NCBI GenBank assembly: GCA_950295325.1 | Contig: OX485809.1 | Span: 32,998,144 to 33,062,143, forward strand | Reading direction: 5' to 3' | From: Polytrichum commune | Lineage: Eukaryota > Streptophyta > Polytrichopsida > Polytrichales > Polytrichaceae | DNA: 64,000 nucleotides | Shown here: positions 23,041-33,985 of the stretch, piece after piece | Layout of the letters: each line of letters opens with the position of its first letter | Position numbering within the stretch: position 1 is the first letter of the stretch | Notes under the pieces: model-generated | Seen by the model: only the letters and a program-made list of their open reading frames with translations | What the model was told of the DNA's origin: nothing | The model's database searches: none | Position numbers and translations under genes: made by a program

Positions 23041-23875
23041 CAAATCTGGAGAAGTATAAGGCGGTGCAAACTCTTCCCGTGTCGGAAGATAGAAATCAGG
23101 AGGATTGCAATTATTCAATGATTTTATTCTTTAAATTGAAATTACTATGGATTTTTTAAGCCAAAAGTTGGTCCAAACATATGACCAATGTTTAGAGTTT
23201 GCCATAACCACTCATTTTAACCGTTCATTCTCCCCGCTTTAAAACTCAAACTAGGGGCATGTGTCATGGCACTATTGGTTCCAACATGGTCGAAATTTAG
23301 TCTTAGTCTGATCAAAATTATGGCACCCTATAGATTCTCTATCGGGTCCTCATCGGAAATAGGTGGTTCAACTATGTACGTACTAATTACATGCTAGAAA
23401 AATGGACTCATGTATTTTTTATTAAGCTTTTCATTTTAATGTGATGAATGCCTCCCGAAGGGTGCACCTTTTATTTAAATACAAGAACCACGTGCAATAG
23501 CAACATACTCTAAGACCCCCTATATACAAGTTATTTTTTGTAAAATCAAGCAATCCACATACAATTTCAATGATAAACATACACATGACAATATGTAAAC
23601 TAAAAAAAAATACATTCATATATAATCATTAACATAAGTATTCAAATATACTTTTCAATAGTGTTGAACCCCTATCATATGTATAATTATAAAACCCTAT
23701 CATTCAATAATAAAGTTGTTGAAGACTTTTTCATCCCCCAAGTGTAACTAATAAGCATTTAAGTCTACTATATTTGTCATAGAAGCTAATGCAATTATTG
23801 TTTCTAAATCTACCATCAAATGATCCGTAAAATCATAAGTTCATTTATTGTTGGTTCCTCTTCAATACCAACATA
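23041..23875. other. Intergenic AT-rich DNA with family A remnants
   Basis: No gene is supported. Part of 23395-23640 resembles internal sequence of family A. The remainder is unclassified. Confidence 0.45.
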
Positions 23876-25225
23876 CCCAAGCGGTGGACTCTTCATATCA
23901 TGTATAAATCAACGTGAGTGTAAGAAGGGGTATTATTTGAGGCATTAGCGTACATAGTATACATGAGGAACAGGTATTGTTTTTCACTAGTGTGTACATT
24001 TTAAAAGGCTACTAAGATTATTGAAGTAAAGGTACATGTACAAAAAGGGGCCTTAGGGTTTAGAGAAAAAATTGACAATAGAAGTGCTAGTTCCATCCAA
24101 TTCACGTTTCATCCATTGTTGTCATATGGTCAGAGTCCTTAATGACTACCTTGTTCATTTTTTTTTGGAGTTTGCATTTGGGTTCTAGGTTTTTACAAGT
24201 TGGAGGCTCATGAAGCACTTATGGGCTCCCTTCAATTTTGCTCTTTGGATTGTGGGTGCAAGCACAATAAAGTGGACAGCTCCTGATCCTTGCCTAGTGT
24301 TCAGTGAAAGTGATTCATAACAATACACTAACTTTGAATCATGTGAAGAAAAAAATCACAAACATTTAAAAAAACATGTTGATCTACAAAGCCAAGCAGA
24401 TTATGATGACAAAATAAATTCCAAGAAAAATCTACATATTTTAGAAGACGATACAAGTGGTGTGCAAGTAGGTGATATTGAACAAGTGATTGTCTAAATT
24501 TTGTTTAAAGAACCATAAAATTACATAAAATTGATGGTTTGCCACAAAGTTTTGTGATGATGCCCTCAAGTAGATAATGAATTCAAGGAATATGAAAGAA
24601 ACTTCCAACTTCAAAATAGTTAAGGCCATGAGATCTACATCCAAAACCAAACTCAACCATTTGCTTTTGAGCATCACTTTTAATAATAAGTATTGAAGAT
24701 CTCAACTTGATTTTCTACATTTGAGTATTCAACACAACAACAAAGGTCATCATGAAAAGAAATCCAATTTAAACAACGCTTTGCTACTACTTTTAGGCCT
24801 TTGACCAAAAGAATGATGGTTTTAGTCAATTGGAGCATTTTTTTGGTCCACTTTACCATGCTTGCACCCGTGTGGCTAAGTTATAATGTACATGTCTTTA
24901 TTTGCTTGATGCAATCGTTGAGTTATGTGCTATGAATGAAAAAATGTCCAATGACTTTCTTATTGGAAAGTGAAAGTGAATTTTATATTTAATACATGTT
25001 TATTTAAGTTGAGATCTACATTTTATTTATATAGTGAAGACATTTAATACATTACATTGATAAGCTTAATATAAATATATGAGTCCATTTTCTAGCATGC
25101 CGTTAATATGTATACACTTGGTTTTTTTTTAAATTTAAACTTCTCGTGGATAGGGGGTTTAATTTCAATTTCATAGTTACCTACGCACATCATTTAGGTT
25201 TCTAATGAAGAGTCTACCCCTTGGG
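23876..25225 (-). mobile_element. hAT-like non-autonomous element A1
   Basis: Terminal inverted repeats read CCCAAGCGGTGGACTCTTCA at the left and, inverted, CCCAAGGGGTAGACTCTTCA at the right. Flanks CCAACATA (23868-23875) and CCAACATG (25226-25233) make an 8-bp target duplication with one mismatch, which fits the hAT superfamily. It is 1350 bp, with no recognisable transposase. A MITE (24254-24869) sits inside. The orientation is opposite to A2 at 49467. Confidence 0.85.
24254..24869. mobile_element. MITE family B, copy 1, nested in A1
   Basis: Ends are GGGTGCAAGCACAATAAAGT and, inverted, GGGTGCAAGCATGGTAAAGT. The uninterrupted equivalent of the target is visible in element A2 (TTGTGGCCAAG-type sequence). 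It is 616 bp and non-coding. A second copy is at 27004-27572. Confidence 0.88.
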
Positions 25226-25233
25226 CCAACATG

Positions 25234-26074
25234 ATCCAATCTTCATGTTTGATAGACGGTCCATCAAATCAATTGGATCCCTATACTCCACCCAATAATT
25301 ACCAAATTTTCTACGCATTCTAGACAACACTCCCATCAAATCACACCTTGATTGGAGCTATATTTTTCTTGGTCTGTCATGGTTTTTTACAATTCTAGCT
25401 TCAAGTGTGTTCCAAAAATACACTTCACAATCACAACCAAGTTTCAACAAAGTATCATGATTTGTAGTGGTAAGGAGTTTATGTTTCATATATAATATGC
25501 CAGCATTAATCCGAGTCAATAGATCTTTAGATAAAGTTGGATTGCCACTCAATTAACCAACAAGTGTTCTTTTCAATATTCTAGACTCCCCTACCTCTAC
25601 ATAAGCCCCCATGGACTTGAGTTTACACTAGATTGAGAGAGCATTTCAACATTTTCATGTTCATCTAATAGAACATCCAAGGTATGTTAAAGCTCACCTT
25701 GCAACTCCGCATCTTTCTATAAATCATTTTCAACCTACGTCTACATCAATTCCATCTCCATGAAACATCCTTGCACATGTTTGAATTGTCTTCTTCAACT
25801 CTACAATTTTCTTTGTCACCACCTTGTGCACTAGAATCATCAATCAATGCATGATCATAATCACACTCCTCATCCTCCTCCATACTTCCAAATAAATGAG
25901 CCTCAATAAGTGACCATACTATACAAGTACAAATGTTGTATATTTCTCTAGAGGTCCTCCACATATGTACATAACTATGAGTATAATTTGTGTAGCATAT
26001 GTATACTTAGTATGGAAAAGTTCAACTTAATACCCCTTTTGTGCACTCAAGTATACTCATACGTGTTATGCAAA
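25234..26074. other. Intergenic DNA, unrecognised minus-strand frames
   Basis: Minus-strand frames at 25358-25552 and 25746-25964 read like protein fragments. The second is acidic, with a run such as EEDEECDYDHALIDDSS. Neither matches a family I know, and both lack splice or start support. They may be decayed transposon coding sequence. Confidence 0.35.
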
Positions 26075-26085
26075 GTGCACTATAA

Positions 26086-26438
26086 GAAGAAACGTTGACC
26101 ATGTGATCAGCGTGATTAGAATGCCCGTTCGACCCACCCTTGGCATTAAACCCTCAAGGCATAATACCAATGGTGCAGGACTACTAACCCCTCTCGGGGT
26201 GGGCACTATAGTGACACACTATACTAGTTCCTAGCTAGCCACTAGTGCCTTGAGGATACAGGACATGGAATCCCCCCAAAGGGCTTTGAGGTACCCATAC
26301 AACAAGGTCCAAGGACCCCCCACCATAGTTGGGTGGACTAAGGTGGTGAGCACCACGCCGGCATGGGGAATAGAACCCACAACCTCCTCATTGGGGGCCA
26401 TGGGTCCTAACCACCAAGCCAAGGCCCGTGGTGCTTTT
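26086..26438 (-). mobile_element. tRNA-derived SINE with 11-bp target duplication
   Basis: GTGCACTATAA flanks the unit perfectly (26075-26085 and 26439-26449). On the minus strand the head carries TGGCTTGGTGGTTAGG (box A, 26411-26421 on the plus strand) and GGTTCTATTCC (box B, 26367-26377), spaced as in a tRNA gene. The 3' end is GTTTCTTC. It is 353 bp. The head, duplication and lack of terminal repeats together identify a SINE. Confidence 0.93.
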
Positions 26439-26449
26439 GTGCACTATAA

Positions 26450-26892
26450 CATTAAGCAACACGCCCGGAATGACCTTCTCAAAAGAGCATCAAACTAGTG
26501 CGTACCGGTTTGATGCTCTTTTGAGAGCAAAGGTGGCATTACGTTTGAGTTCTTAGGCTATTCTTCATCTACTTGGGTAGTTACTTTCACTACTAAGAAA
26601 TAATCATGTCAGTTTCTAGGACAAAACTAACGCCAAGTGGCAGTAAAGGTTCTAATGTAGGCTAATTTAGAATCTAAACAAATCTAAACAACTATAAAGC
26701 AATGGGAATAGTTAGCGGGGTCAAAAAAATAGTTGAACTTTTATGAATAGTTTTATGAAACCTACATTGGAAACCTTTTCGACGCTACTATTTATTATTG
26801 ATTGCCCATTCATTCACCCTTGCTTTGCAAGTTTTTTCCTTCTTGTTGAGGTAATTTTGTGAATACTTAAAGGGTACCCCCCCCCCAGCGTT
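26450..26892. other. Intergenic DNA with a short inverted repeat
   Basis: CTCAAAAGAGCATCAAAC at about 26477-26494 is followed closely by its inverse (GTTTGATGCTCTTTTGAG) at about 26507-26524, forming a near-perfect 18-bp stem with a 12-bp loop. No gene is seen. Confidence 0.6.
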
Positions 26893-27003
26893 CCACTTAA
26901 TGTTATGACTCCCCAGGAAATGCCTCCACTACATATATAAGATATAATTAATGAAACCAAAATGTGACATCTATTTTTACTTTCCCATAAGAAAACATTG
27001 AAT

Positions 27004-27572
27004 GGGTGCAAGCATGGTAAAGTGGGCAACTCCTGATCCATGTCTAGAGTTAGGTGAAAGTGATTCAATTTTATATACTAACTTTAAATTTTATGAAGAA
27101 AAAAATCAGACATTTTAAGAACATACTGATCTTCAAAGCCAATCAATTTATGACAACAAAATAAATTCCAAGACAAATCTACATATTTTAGAAGATGGTG
27201 CAAGTAGGTGAAATTAAACAAGTGATTGTCTTAAAAAAAATTTGAATAAGAAAAATAAATAAATTGATGGTTTTCTACAAGTTTTGTGATGATGCCCTCA
27301 TGTAAATAATGAATTCAAATAATATGAAGATTTTTTTTAAAAAAAAAAAAATCCAACTTCAAAATAGTTAAGGTCATGAAATTATCTACGTCAAAAATCA
27401 TACTCAACCATTTGCTTTTGAGCATCACTGTTAATGATAAGTGTTGCAGATCTCAACGTGATATTTTACATTTGAGTATTTAACACAACAATAAAGGTCA
27501 TCATGAAAGAAAAAATTATGGTTTTTAGCATACTAGAGCATTTTTTTGGTCCACTTTACCATGCTTGCACCC
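27004..27572. mobile_element. MITE family B, copy 2
   Basis: Ends are GGGTGCAAGCATGGTAAAGT and its inverse. Flanks suggest a 3-bp duplication GAA (27000-27002 and 27573-27575) if the element begins with the T at 27003. The empty site CATTGAACATT is preserved in A2 near 49728. It is 569 bp. GGG termini and a 3-bp duplication are compatible with PIF/Harbinger. Confidence 0.85.
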
Positions 27573-27631
27573 GAACATATTTTATCCATAGCATGTAACT
27601 CCATGACAACATCAAACAAATAAAGGCAAAA

Positions 27632-28411
27632 GGGTTCATTCACGATTGGAGTACTACTTTTGGGACAAAGGAACCAAAGAATTGTCGGCTTGGATCTCAA
27701 CGTTTCATTATGATTTACTATTATTTAATTAATAAAATTTAAATAGATAAGAAGATAGGTCATAGGAATTATCAATAAATATATTATTTATTATTAAATA
27801 ATAACCAATAATAAATAAATATTTTATGAAATAAGTTGATAGGTCATAGGACTTGTTTGGGCCACATCAATAACAATTTCGTTATTAAAGTATACATCGG
27901 AGGTGAATTATTTCCTATTTCCCGTATTGGTACCTTGGTGTAAGTGTCATGTGTCCATAAATATATTTTAATATATCCAATTCTATTTATAAACGTTCCT
28001 TTTTCATGTAGCCATGTTATTGTGTAATATGGCCATGTTTGGTGTCATACGCAAAGCTATATAATTGGTATGCAATACATCTTTAGATCTATTGATACAT
28101 AATTGAATGATAAGTGTGAGGAAGAAATTGGGATCAATTCAATTAGTTGTTGTTGCCCTTTTCATTCTTTAATCTTAAGGTCAACAATTCTGACCATAGA
28201 TAATAGTTAAGGAATCAAAATGATATCTTAGATAACCCTAATCCTTGTAAATTAACTTTGTCGTTGTATTAATTATGGAATATTAAATGTAGGTATGATC
28301 CAAAATATGCTTCACAATACAAATCTAAGCACATCAACTATGTAAAGTTTTCTACTGTAGTCCTTTTTCCGTTAGACACTCATTCTTGGCACCCCAATCG
28401 TGAATGGCCCC
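27632..28411. mobile_element. MITE family C, copy 1 (PIF-like)
   Basis: Ends are GGGTTCATTCACGATTGGAG and, inverted, GGGGCCATTCACGATTGGGG. Flanking AAA on both sides is a possible 3-bp duplication. It is 780 bp and matches the copy at 51003-51753 over its whole length, including TTTACTATTATTTAAT and CGTTCCTTTTTC-type blocks. Confidence 0.85.
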
Positions 28412-28815
28412 AAAAGCACACTAACTTAGTCACAATATGGAGAGCAAAACTCAAGGGAGCCCATGAGCACTTCAAGAGCTTCTAGTTTGTAGCCACCTAG
28501 AACCCAAAATGCAAACCCTAACAAGAATGGACAAGGTAGCCATTAAGGACTACTACCATATGACAATAGTGGATGACAATGTGAATTGGATGAAACTAAC
28601 ACATCTATTGTCAAGATTTTTCTAAACCTTAGGGCCCCTTTTGTACATCTACCTTTACTTCAAATTTCTCAGTAGCCCTTTTAGATGTACACCCTAGAGA
28701 AAAAATAATACCTTCCCTTATGTATACCATGTAGACTAATGCCTCAATTAATACCCTTTCTTACACTCACGTTAGTTCATACATGGTATGAAGAGTCCAC
28801 ACCCCCCTCCCCCCA

Positions 28816-30440
28816 ACATGCTCTAATGGAGCAAGCATGAATTTTAGACAACATAATGAAATTGTAAATGTGCATTTCCATCAATAGACTCTATGATAGA
28901 AATGCGATGGCTAGTCTTAGATGTGGACTACATCTCTTGATGTAGATGTTGATGTCATGTTTGAGTTCCATGCACATGGTGTTATTTGTGAAAATTATGT
29001 AGATTTAGAGTGATTAGTTGACCACATTGCTCCTCAAAATATGTTTGAAATCTCAAAGTCTCCATCATATTCTTCTAGTTTATTCCCACAAACAAATTAT
29101 TTTACAATGTGCATTTCTCAATAACGTCAAAAATGCTCTCAAATGCATTATCATTCTTGGAAAAGTATTTTCTCCATATATACTTAAATCGTACAATATT
29201 TGTTGGCAACATCACCAACACAACAATGAAATTGGTATCGACAACTTCCTAAGCGTGATGGAGGGAGGGAATCATTGTGTACTAGCGCCTCTCATTCATC
29301 CAACATAGAAGCCTTGAAATAGTATACAACCCAAAATTTCTTATTTTAAGTTAAATTATACCAAAATTGACTTTAAAGGCACATAATTATTGTAGTCCAA
29401 GTCATTTGAGATGATGTGGCCACAAACATACAAGGTCAAGTTTTTACGTTGGATGGAATCGATGGATGTGAGGACTGATCATATGCAATAATTTATTTTC
29501 TCCGAGCTGACTCTAAAGTGTTAGTGGCATGCCCATGGCCTTGCCTTGCACATGCTTAGCACCCTTGGTGAAGGGGGATGGGCACATGGAACCACCCTTT
29601 TCTCACCCGCCCACCCATTTATTTTTATAAAAAATGGACCAGAACCGGTACATGGAACCTCACCCTTAGTACATGACGTTGTTAGATAGGATGTTATTAG
29701 TGGGTTGCTCCAAATTAGGATCATGACTCTTGGCGTTATGGACTGCGGGCTAAGGCTTTACTTGTAGTCTTTATATATGGACGCCACTTTGTATATATTA
29801 AAATTGAACACTCATCCAAGAGCAAAAGGGTTATCAAAATTTGTCACATTGTTTCATCTATGTCAAGTGACATTTTCATTCATAATTTTCAAATTTATGT
29901 CCATGAGCTGATCGGTTATGATTGATACTCAACTCGAGTAGAAGATGACTCGTCGCTCCCGTAGCTCGTCATCCACTCTCCTCTCGTTGATCACTATATT
30001 CGGTAATCGAAGACTTTTTGATGATTTTGAGACTTTTTAAGGACGTGATTTTCAAATGTGGACCAATAATGACAACATAAAAATCCCATATATATATAAT
30101 TTTGGATACAATTATCAAACATAAATGCATGAAAGTGAAAAAAAAAACATGACGCATACATGAAAACATTTGCGTATGAAATGAGAAATCGATGCCGATG
30201 GAAGGGAATATGAGGAGAACGATTGCAAATTGAATCTATTCAATGGGCTTGAAATACAAATATAATGGAAATACCATCAATGTCTTGAAGACCTTCAAAT
30301 ATAATAGATAACCAAACACTACGTTCTACCCCTACACTCATTTACGTATCAAGTAGATGTTTCTAGTCCCACTATTTTTTTTCGTGGCTATGTCCTTATT
30401 TTTGGCAGCCTCCATGGCTCTGAAAATCTCCGGCCCATGG
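28816..30440. other. Intergenic DNA, no gene seen
   Basis: Frames at 29018-29308 and 29969-30169 have no recognisable domain. A slightly GC-richer patch lies at 29520-29690. The region has no repeat relationship I could place. Confidence 0.45.
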
Positions 30441-30459
30441 TTGTATCCATGTTTGTTGA

Positions 30460-31330
30460 CTAGACCAGAATATATGTCGTTCTTCCATATATCCAGGCAC
30501 GCTCCCGAATTATACGAGGTGGTATTGTAAGTGGAATACGAGGGCGTTTGCGAGAGGGAACGTCTTGAACTTCTCTAGAGGGCCGGACAACGATCGGACT
30601 CGGAAGATGCGGCCTTGAGGGCGTGCCTATCCAATGAAGAATTCGAGGAGGGCCGGCCACCAAGCGAGCGGGGGCCACCTGCGAAACAATGCCATAGGAA
30701 GATAAGAATAAGAATGGAGTGGGAAAAATAATGAGGGCAGTTTGGGATGGGCGCTCATAAAGTTTCTGGCATGCAGAGACAAGAGGAAAACAACGGTGAA
30801 AAAAGGTTTAGGGGACAAAGAAGGGCACCTTGGCTTTGGTGACGTCGATCTTGGGGACGATGGGCATGGCGAGGGCGTCGACGGGAGCATCCGGAGTTGA
30901 TTGAACTGTGGCACTTTTGAGTAATTTGGCGGAATCAAGGCATGAAGGGCTGACGATTGCAGATGAGTTTGCGGGAGGAGGAACAGAATCGACGGGGGAG
31001 GGGTCGCACCAGGGAGTTTCCATGCGAAGACACCGGCTCGGCCCACAACGAGCGACGGCGTCGTCCCTTGAGGGCGACACATGTCCCAACCGAACGAGCG
31101 TTCTTTTCTCCTTGGAGAGGGGAGAGGGCGACAGGGCGTACACACGGGCGACAACTCTAGGGGGCGGGCTATTCACAACACCATCGTCGATGCCGACGTC
31201 CCGGGAGTAATCCACGGCCGAGGCTGCATCCACTGCTGAGAATTGGTAGAGGGAGGGGATCTGGGAATCCGTCACGTCGCGGGAAGGGGAGCCAGGGGAC
31301 GAGGGGGGACAGGAAAGGCCGTCGAGGAGA
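30460..31330 (-). pseudogene. GC-rich island with unrecognised minus-strand frames
   Basis: The stretch is distinctly GC-rich against AT-rich flanks. Overlapping minus-strand frames (30460-30678, 30627-31154, 30808-31275) are Pro/Ser/Arg-rich and share no identifiable domain. The island lies 3' of the FCP1-like relic on the same strand and may be part of the same captured or decayed gene. I cannot say which frame, if any, was coding. Confidence 0.3.
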
Positions 31331-31393
31331 GGGGTGTCAGATAGGGGGGCAAACTATGCGCAACAAAAAAAACACCCAAGTATGGAGCAATCA

Positions 31394-32175
31394 TTAGATA
31401 TGTGAACCACATGGACACAACCACATGCACGTAGATATTTCAATCAATCTATTGAATTTTGCAAGCCTCATGATGCTTTTATATACATTTTCGCGGGGGC
31501 TGAGTGCCGCATTGCCGATGGGGTTGGACCTAACAAAATCGGGGATGCTCCCATGGTGGAGCACAAGCTTTCTAAGGTAGGGTGCTAGCCTATGGACCAA
31601 AAATGTGTCGTTCCTATTGCCGGTCCACGGGTCGGGGAAGATGACGTTGCCCCCAGGGGGTTCAAAACGCTCTTGGTGGGGTTGTCGTCAATGAGGAGGG
31701 TGTTTTCCGGAGTTGGCCACCACCTGTGGGGTACCCCCTCTAGTAAGGGACGCCTCGCCACAGTTTGGATGTGAGGACCTTGAGGAATTGTTGTCCTCCG
31801 CCCCAACCACCGAACTTGGGCACCGGCAAACCCTTTTCGTCGAGTAGCTCATCGCATGCCTCTGGCCGAGGATGAGGCAAGGGTTTGGGAGATCACGGAA
31901 TAGGAAGTCGATGATGGACTCCGTGTTCTCCATGACCACGGAGCTCCACACAACAACATGAGCAAAGTCGAGCACCTCGCGAAGGAAGTCTCGCAAACCG
32001 GGATGGGCGCGGACAACCTTGTGGTTTATAAGGGTGTCAATCTCGCCGTCATAGTCCCTCTTGTCGGGGTGACGAAAGGGACGCGTGGGGACCTTGGGGA
32101 TGTGTTTGGTGTGACACAACACCCCGTTGAGGACAAAAACTATGAACGGTTTGTTTTAGGTCTCAAGTCCACTGG
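31394..32175 (-). pseudogene. Broken FCP1/HAD phosphatase-like gene
   Basis: Read 5' to 3' on the minus strand, KPFIVFVLNGVLCHTKHIPK (motif I region) is followed by VVRAHPGLRDFLREVLDFAH, VVVWSSVVMENTESIIDFLF and LILGQ. After a frame change near 31740 comes ENTLLIDDNPTKSVLNP, and then HRLAPYLRKL and PDFVRSNPIGNAALSP. This is the order of an FCP1-homology domain: acid motif I, VWSS motif II and IDD motif. The nucleophile Asp of the DLNG-type motif I is Val here, so catalysis should be lost. A TAA stands just before motif I. Two or more frame changes, or unrecognised introns, separate the parts. Confidence 0.72.
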
Positions 32176-32339
32176 CCGAGGGGTTGCGATCTATCTCCGG
32201 GGGGTCCTGTGATTAACAATTTGACTAGTTTAATGCTACGATCCATTAAAGAATTTTGCGTCAAAAATGAAGACGATGCATTATGGAAAAAGACGAAGAG
32301 ACAAAACAAGATTGTAAGGAAAATGTGTTGAAGGGTACA

Positions 32340-32500
32340 TTTGCGAACGCTCGTTCGTAAATGAAGGCCAACAATGGCGAGGCGCATCATTCGCAAACAC
32401 TCATTCGTGAGCGCGCCTTAGTAAACATTTACAAATAGTCGTTCGTGGAAGTGGACGCGGGGTCACACCCTTTTATAAGCGTTCGTTCGTGAACGAGGTA
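32340..32500. repeat. Cluster of TTCGT-type short motifs
   Basis: GCGAACGCTCGTTCGTAAA, CGCAAACACTCATTCGTGAG, ACAAATAGTCGTTCGTGGA and AAGCGTTCGTTCGTGAACG recur within 160 bp. The units are self-complementary in part (CGAACG/CGTTCG). It may be a decayed tandem array or a protein-binding cluster inside an unidentified repeat. Confidence 0.5.
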
Positions 32501-32821
32501 GAATTGCACAAGCAAGTGAACCTACATGAACATACACAATACAAGGAATGCGAGATGATACAAAGTATGGGCAATCCGATGCAAAGCTCATTTGATCATA
32601 TATTAAATTGGTGAAAATGTACAGTTTGTCTTAGGTGATAATCTATCACACAAGTTCCTAAGGCAAGAGGATGTAGTGTCCTACAAAACCGATCAACCTA
32701 AGGGAGTACGCAAAAAAAAACTCTCGTAGGTTTTGGATGTCGATGAAGAGAATGCGCCAAAAACACAATGCAGTTGGTTAGAGATGTTACGAACGCGTGT
32801 ACGTCAATGCATGTGGTATTC

Positions 32822-33985
32822 TGTCACCAAAAATTCCCCACCCTTCGATTTTGTCCTAGCCCGAGTGGAAAAGTTATAATGACACGTAGAAAATCCTCCC
32901 TCGGTAATTCAATAAACATCATAAATCAAAAACATCATAAGTAAAAAACTATAAGAGTGTGTCACTATTTTTTTTTGGAAGTTTGGACATAGTCTCGGTT
33001 TTTTGGCTCTCAAAAATTCATATGAAGTCCAAAAAATGAGTTCTTGGTATCCATGGATAGGTAATAAAGTCCTCTACATGAATATGCAATAATATTTCTA
33101 CTGCCACAAAGTATATGGTCGTAATTCTACGCTATTCCCTTTGAATCTGCATTTTTTCACTAGTTTTAGGAAGTTTGGGCGTAGTCTCGGTTTTTTGGCT
33201 CTCAAAAATTCATATGAAGTCAAAAAAATGAGTTCTTGATATCCATGGATAGGTAATGAAGTCCTCTACATGAATATGCAATAATATTTCTACTGCCACA
33301 AAGTATATGGTCGTAATTCTACACTGTTTCCTTCGAATCTATATTTTTTCACTAGTTTTTGGAAGTTTGGACATAGTCTCGGTTTTTTGGCTCTCAAAAA
33401 TTCATATGAAGTCCAACAAAACTAAATGCTCTAATAAGAGACTTTGCACATCCGCATAAGTATAAGACTAATCAATGTAAATCCAAGTATTCAAACAAAG
33501 CCATAAATTGAACTTTAAATTATTCACGCCCAACTATTACTAACAAGAGGTCAAGCCCTCTTCAAGGCCAACTAGCCTTGGTTTCTAACCTTACATCCAT
33601 GCACACACACGTGCTCATATCTTGCTTCCCACGCACGCACACTTATAACACGTGGGGTGCCAAGGAGCACGAAGGAAAGAGATGATGAGTGAGGGAAGAA
33701 CGAGGTCTTAAATAGTGAGTTGAGAGGGAGTAAATGAGCACCCTCGAGATAAGCCTTCGTAATCTCTACCTACTTTGTAGACTCTCATCTTATCTCCTAA
33801 GCCTTCCTTCCTCAAACGATCAACAAAGATCCTAATTCAAATATTTAACTATCCTTGGTTTTCTACCTACCACACTTTCCACCAAGGTCATGTCCTCACA
33901 CTACTAAACTTATTCAATCTACTTCACACAAGCTTAATGCTTAAACTTAGTTTTCTTCAAGCTTCACTTTTTTATATTTTTGTGA
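32822..33985 (-). mobile_element. LTR of the solo-LTR R type, head truncated
   Basis: Begins TGTCACCAAAAATTCC on the plus strand, like the solo LTR at 37448. It carries three copies (about 32977, 33165, 33357; spacing about 190 bp) of a unit containing GACATAGTCTCGGTTTTTTG, where the 37448 copy has two. Similarity continues through CACGTGGGGTGCCAAGGAGC and TTTTTGTGAAT, then switches abruptly to a plus-oriented LTR. Only the left end is intact. Confidence 0.82.

Larger units (their letters stand above)
26893..28815 (+). mobile_element. hAT-like element A4, 5' truncated, with two nested MITEs
   Basis: The right end (CATGGTATGAAGAGTCCAC, then a C-rich run) matches the A-family terminus, and the 28420-28790 interior closely follows 49800-50160. 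The left part begins within the family (GCCTCCACTACATATA), so the terminal repeat is missing. MITE B2 (27004-27572) and MITE C1 (27632-28411) are inserted within it. No transposase is present. Confidence 0.75.

Noticed and set aside
26231..26422. A minus-strand frame starting MAWWLGPMAPNEEVVG.
   Set aside because: It is the read-through of the SINE head, including its Pol III boxes.
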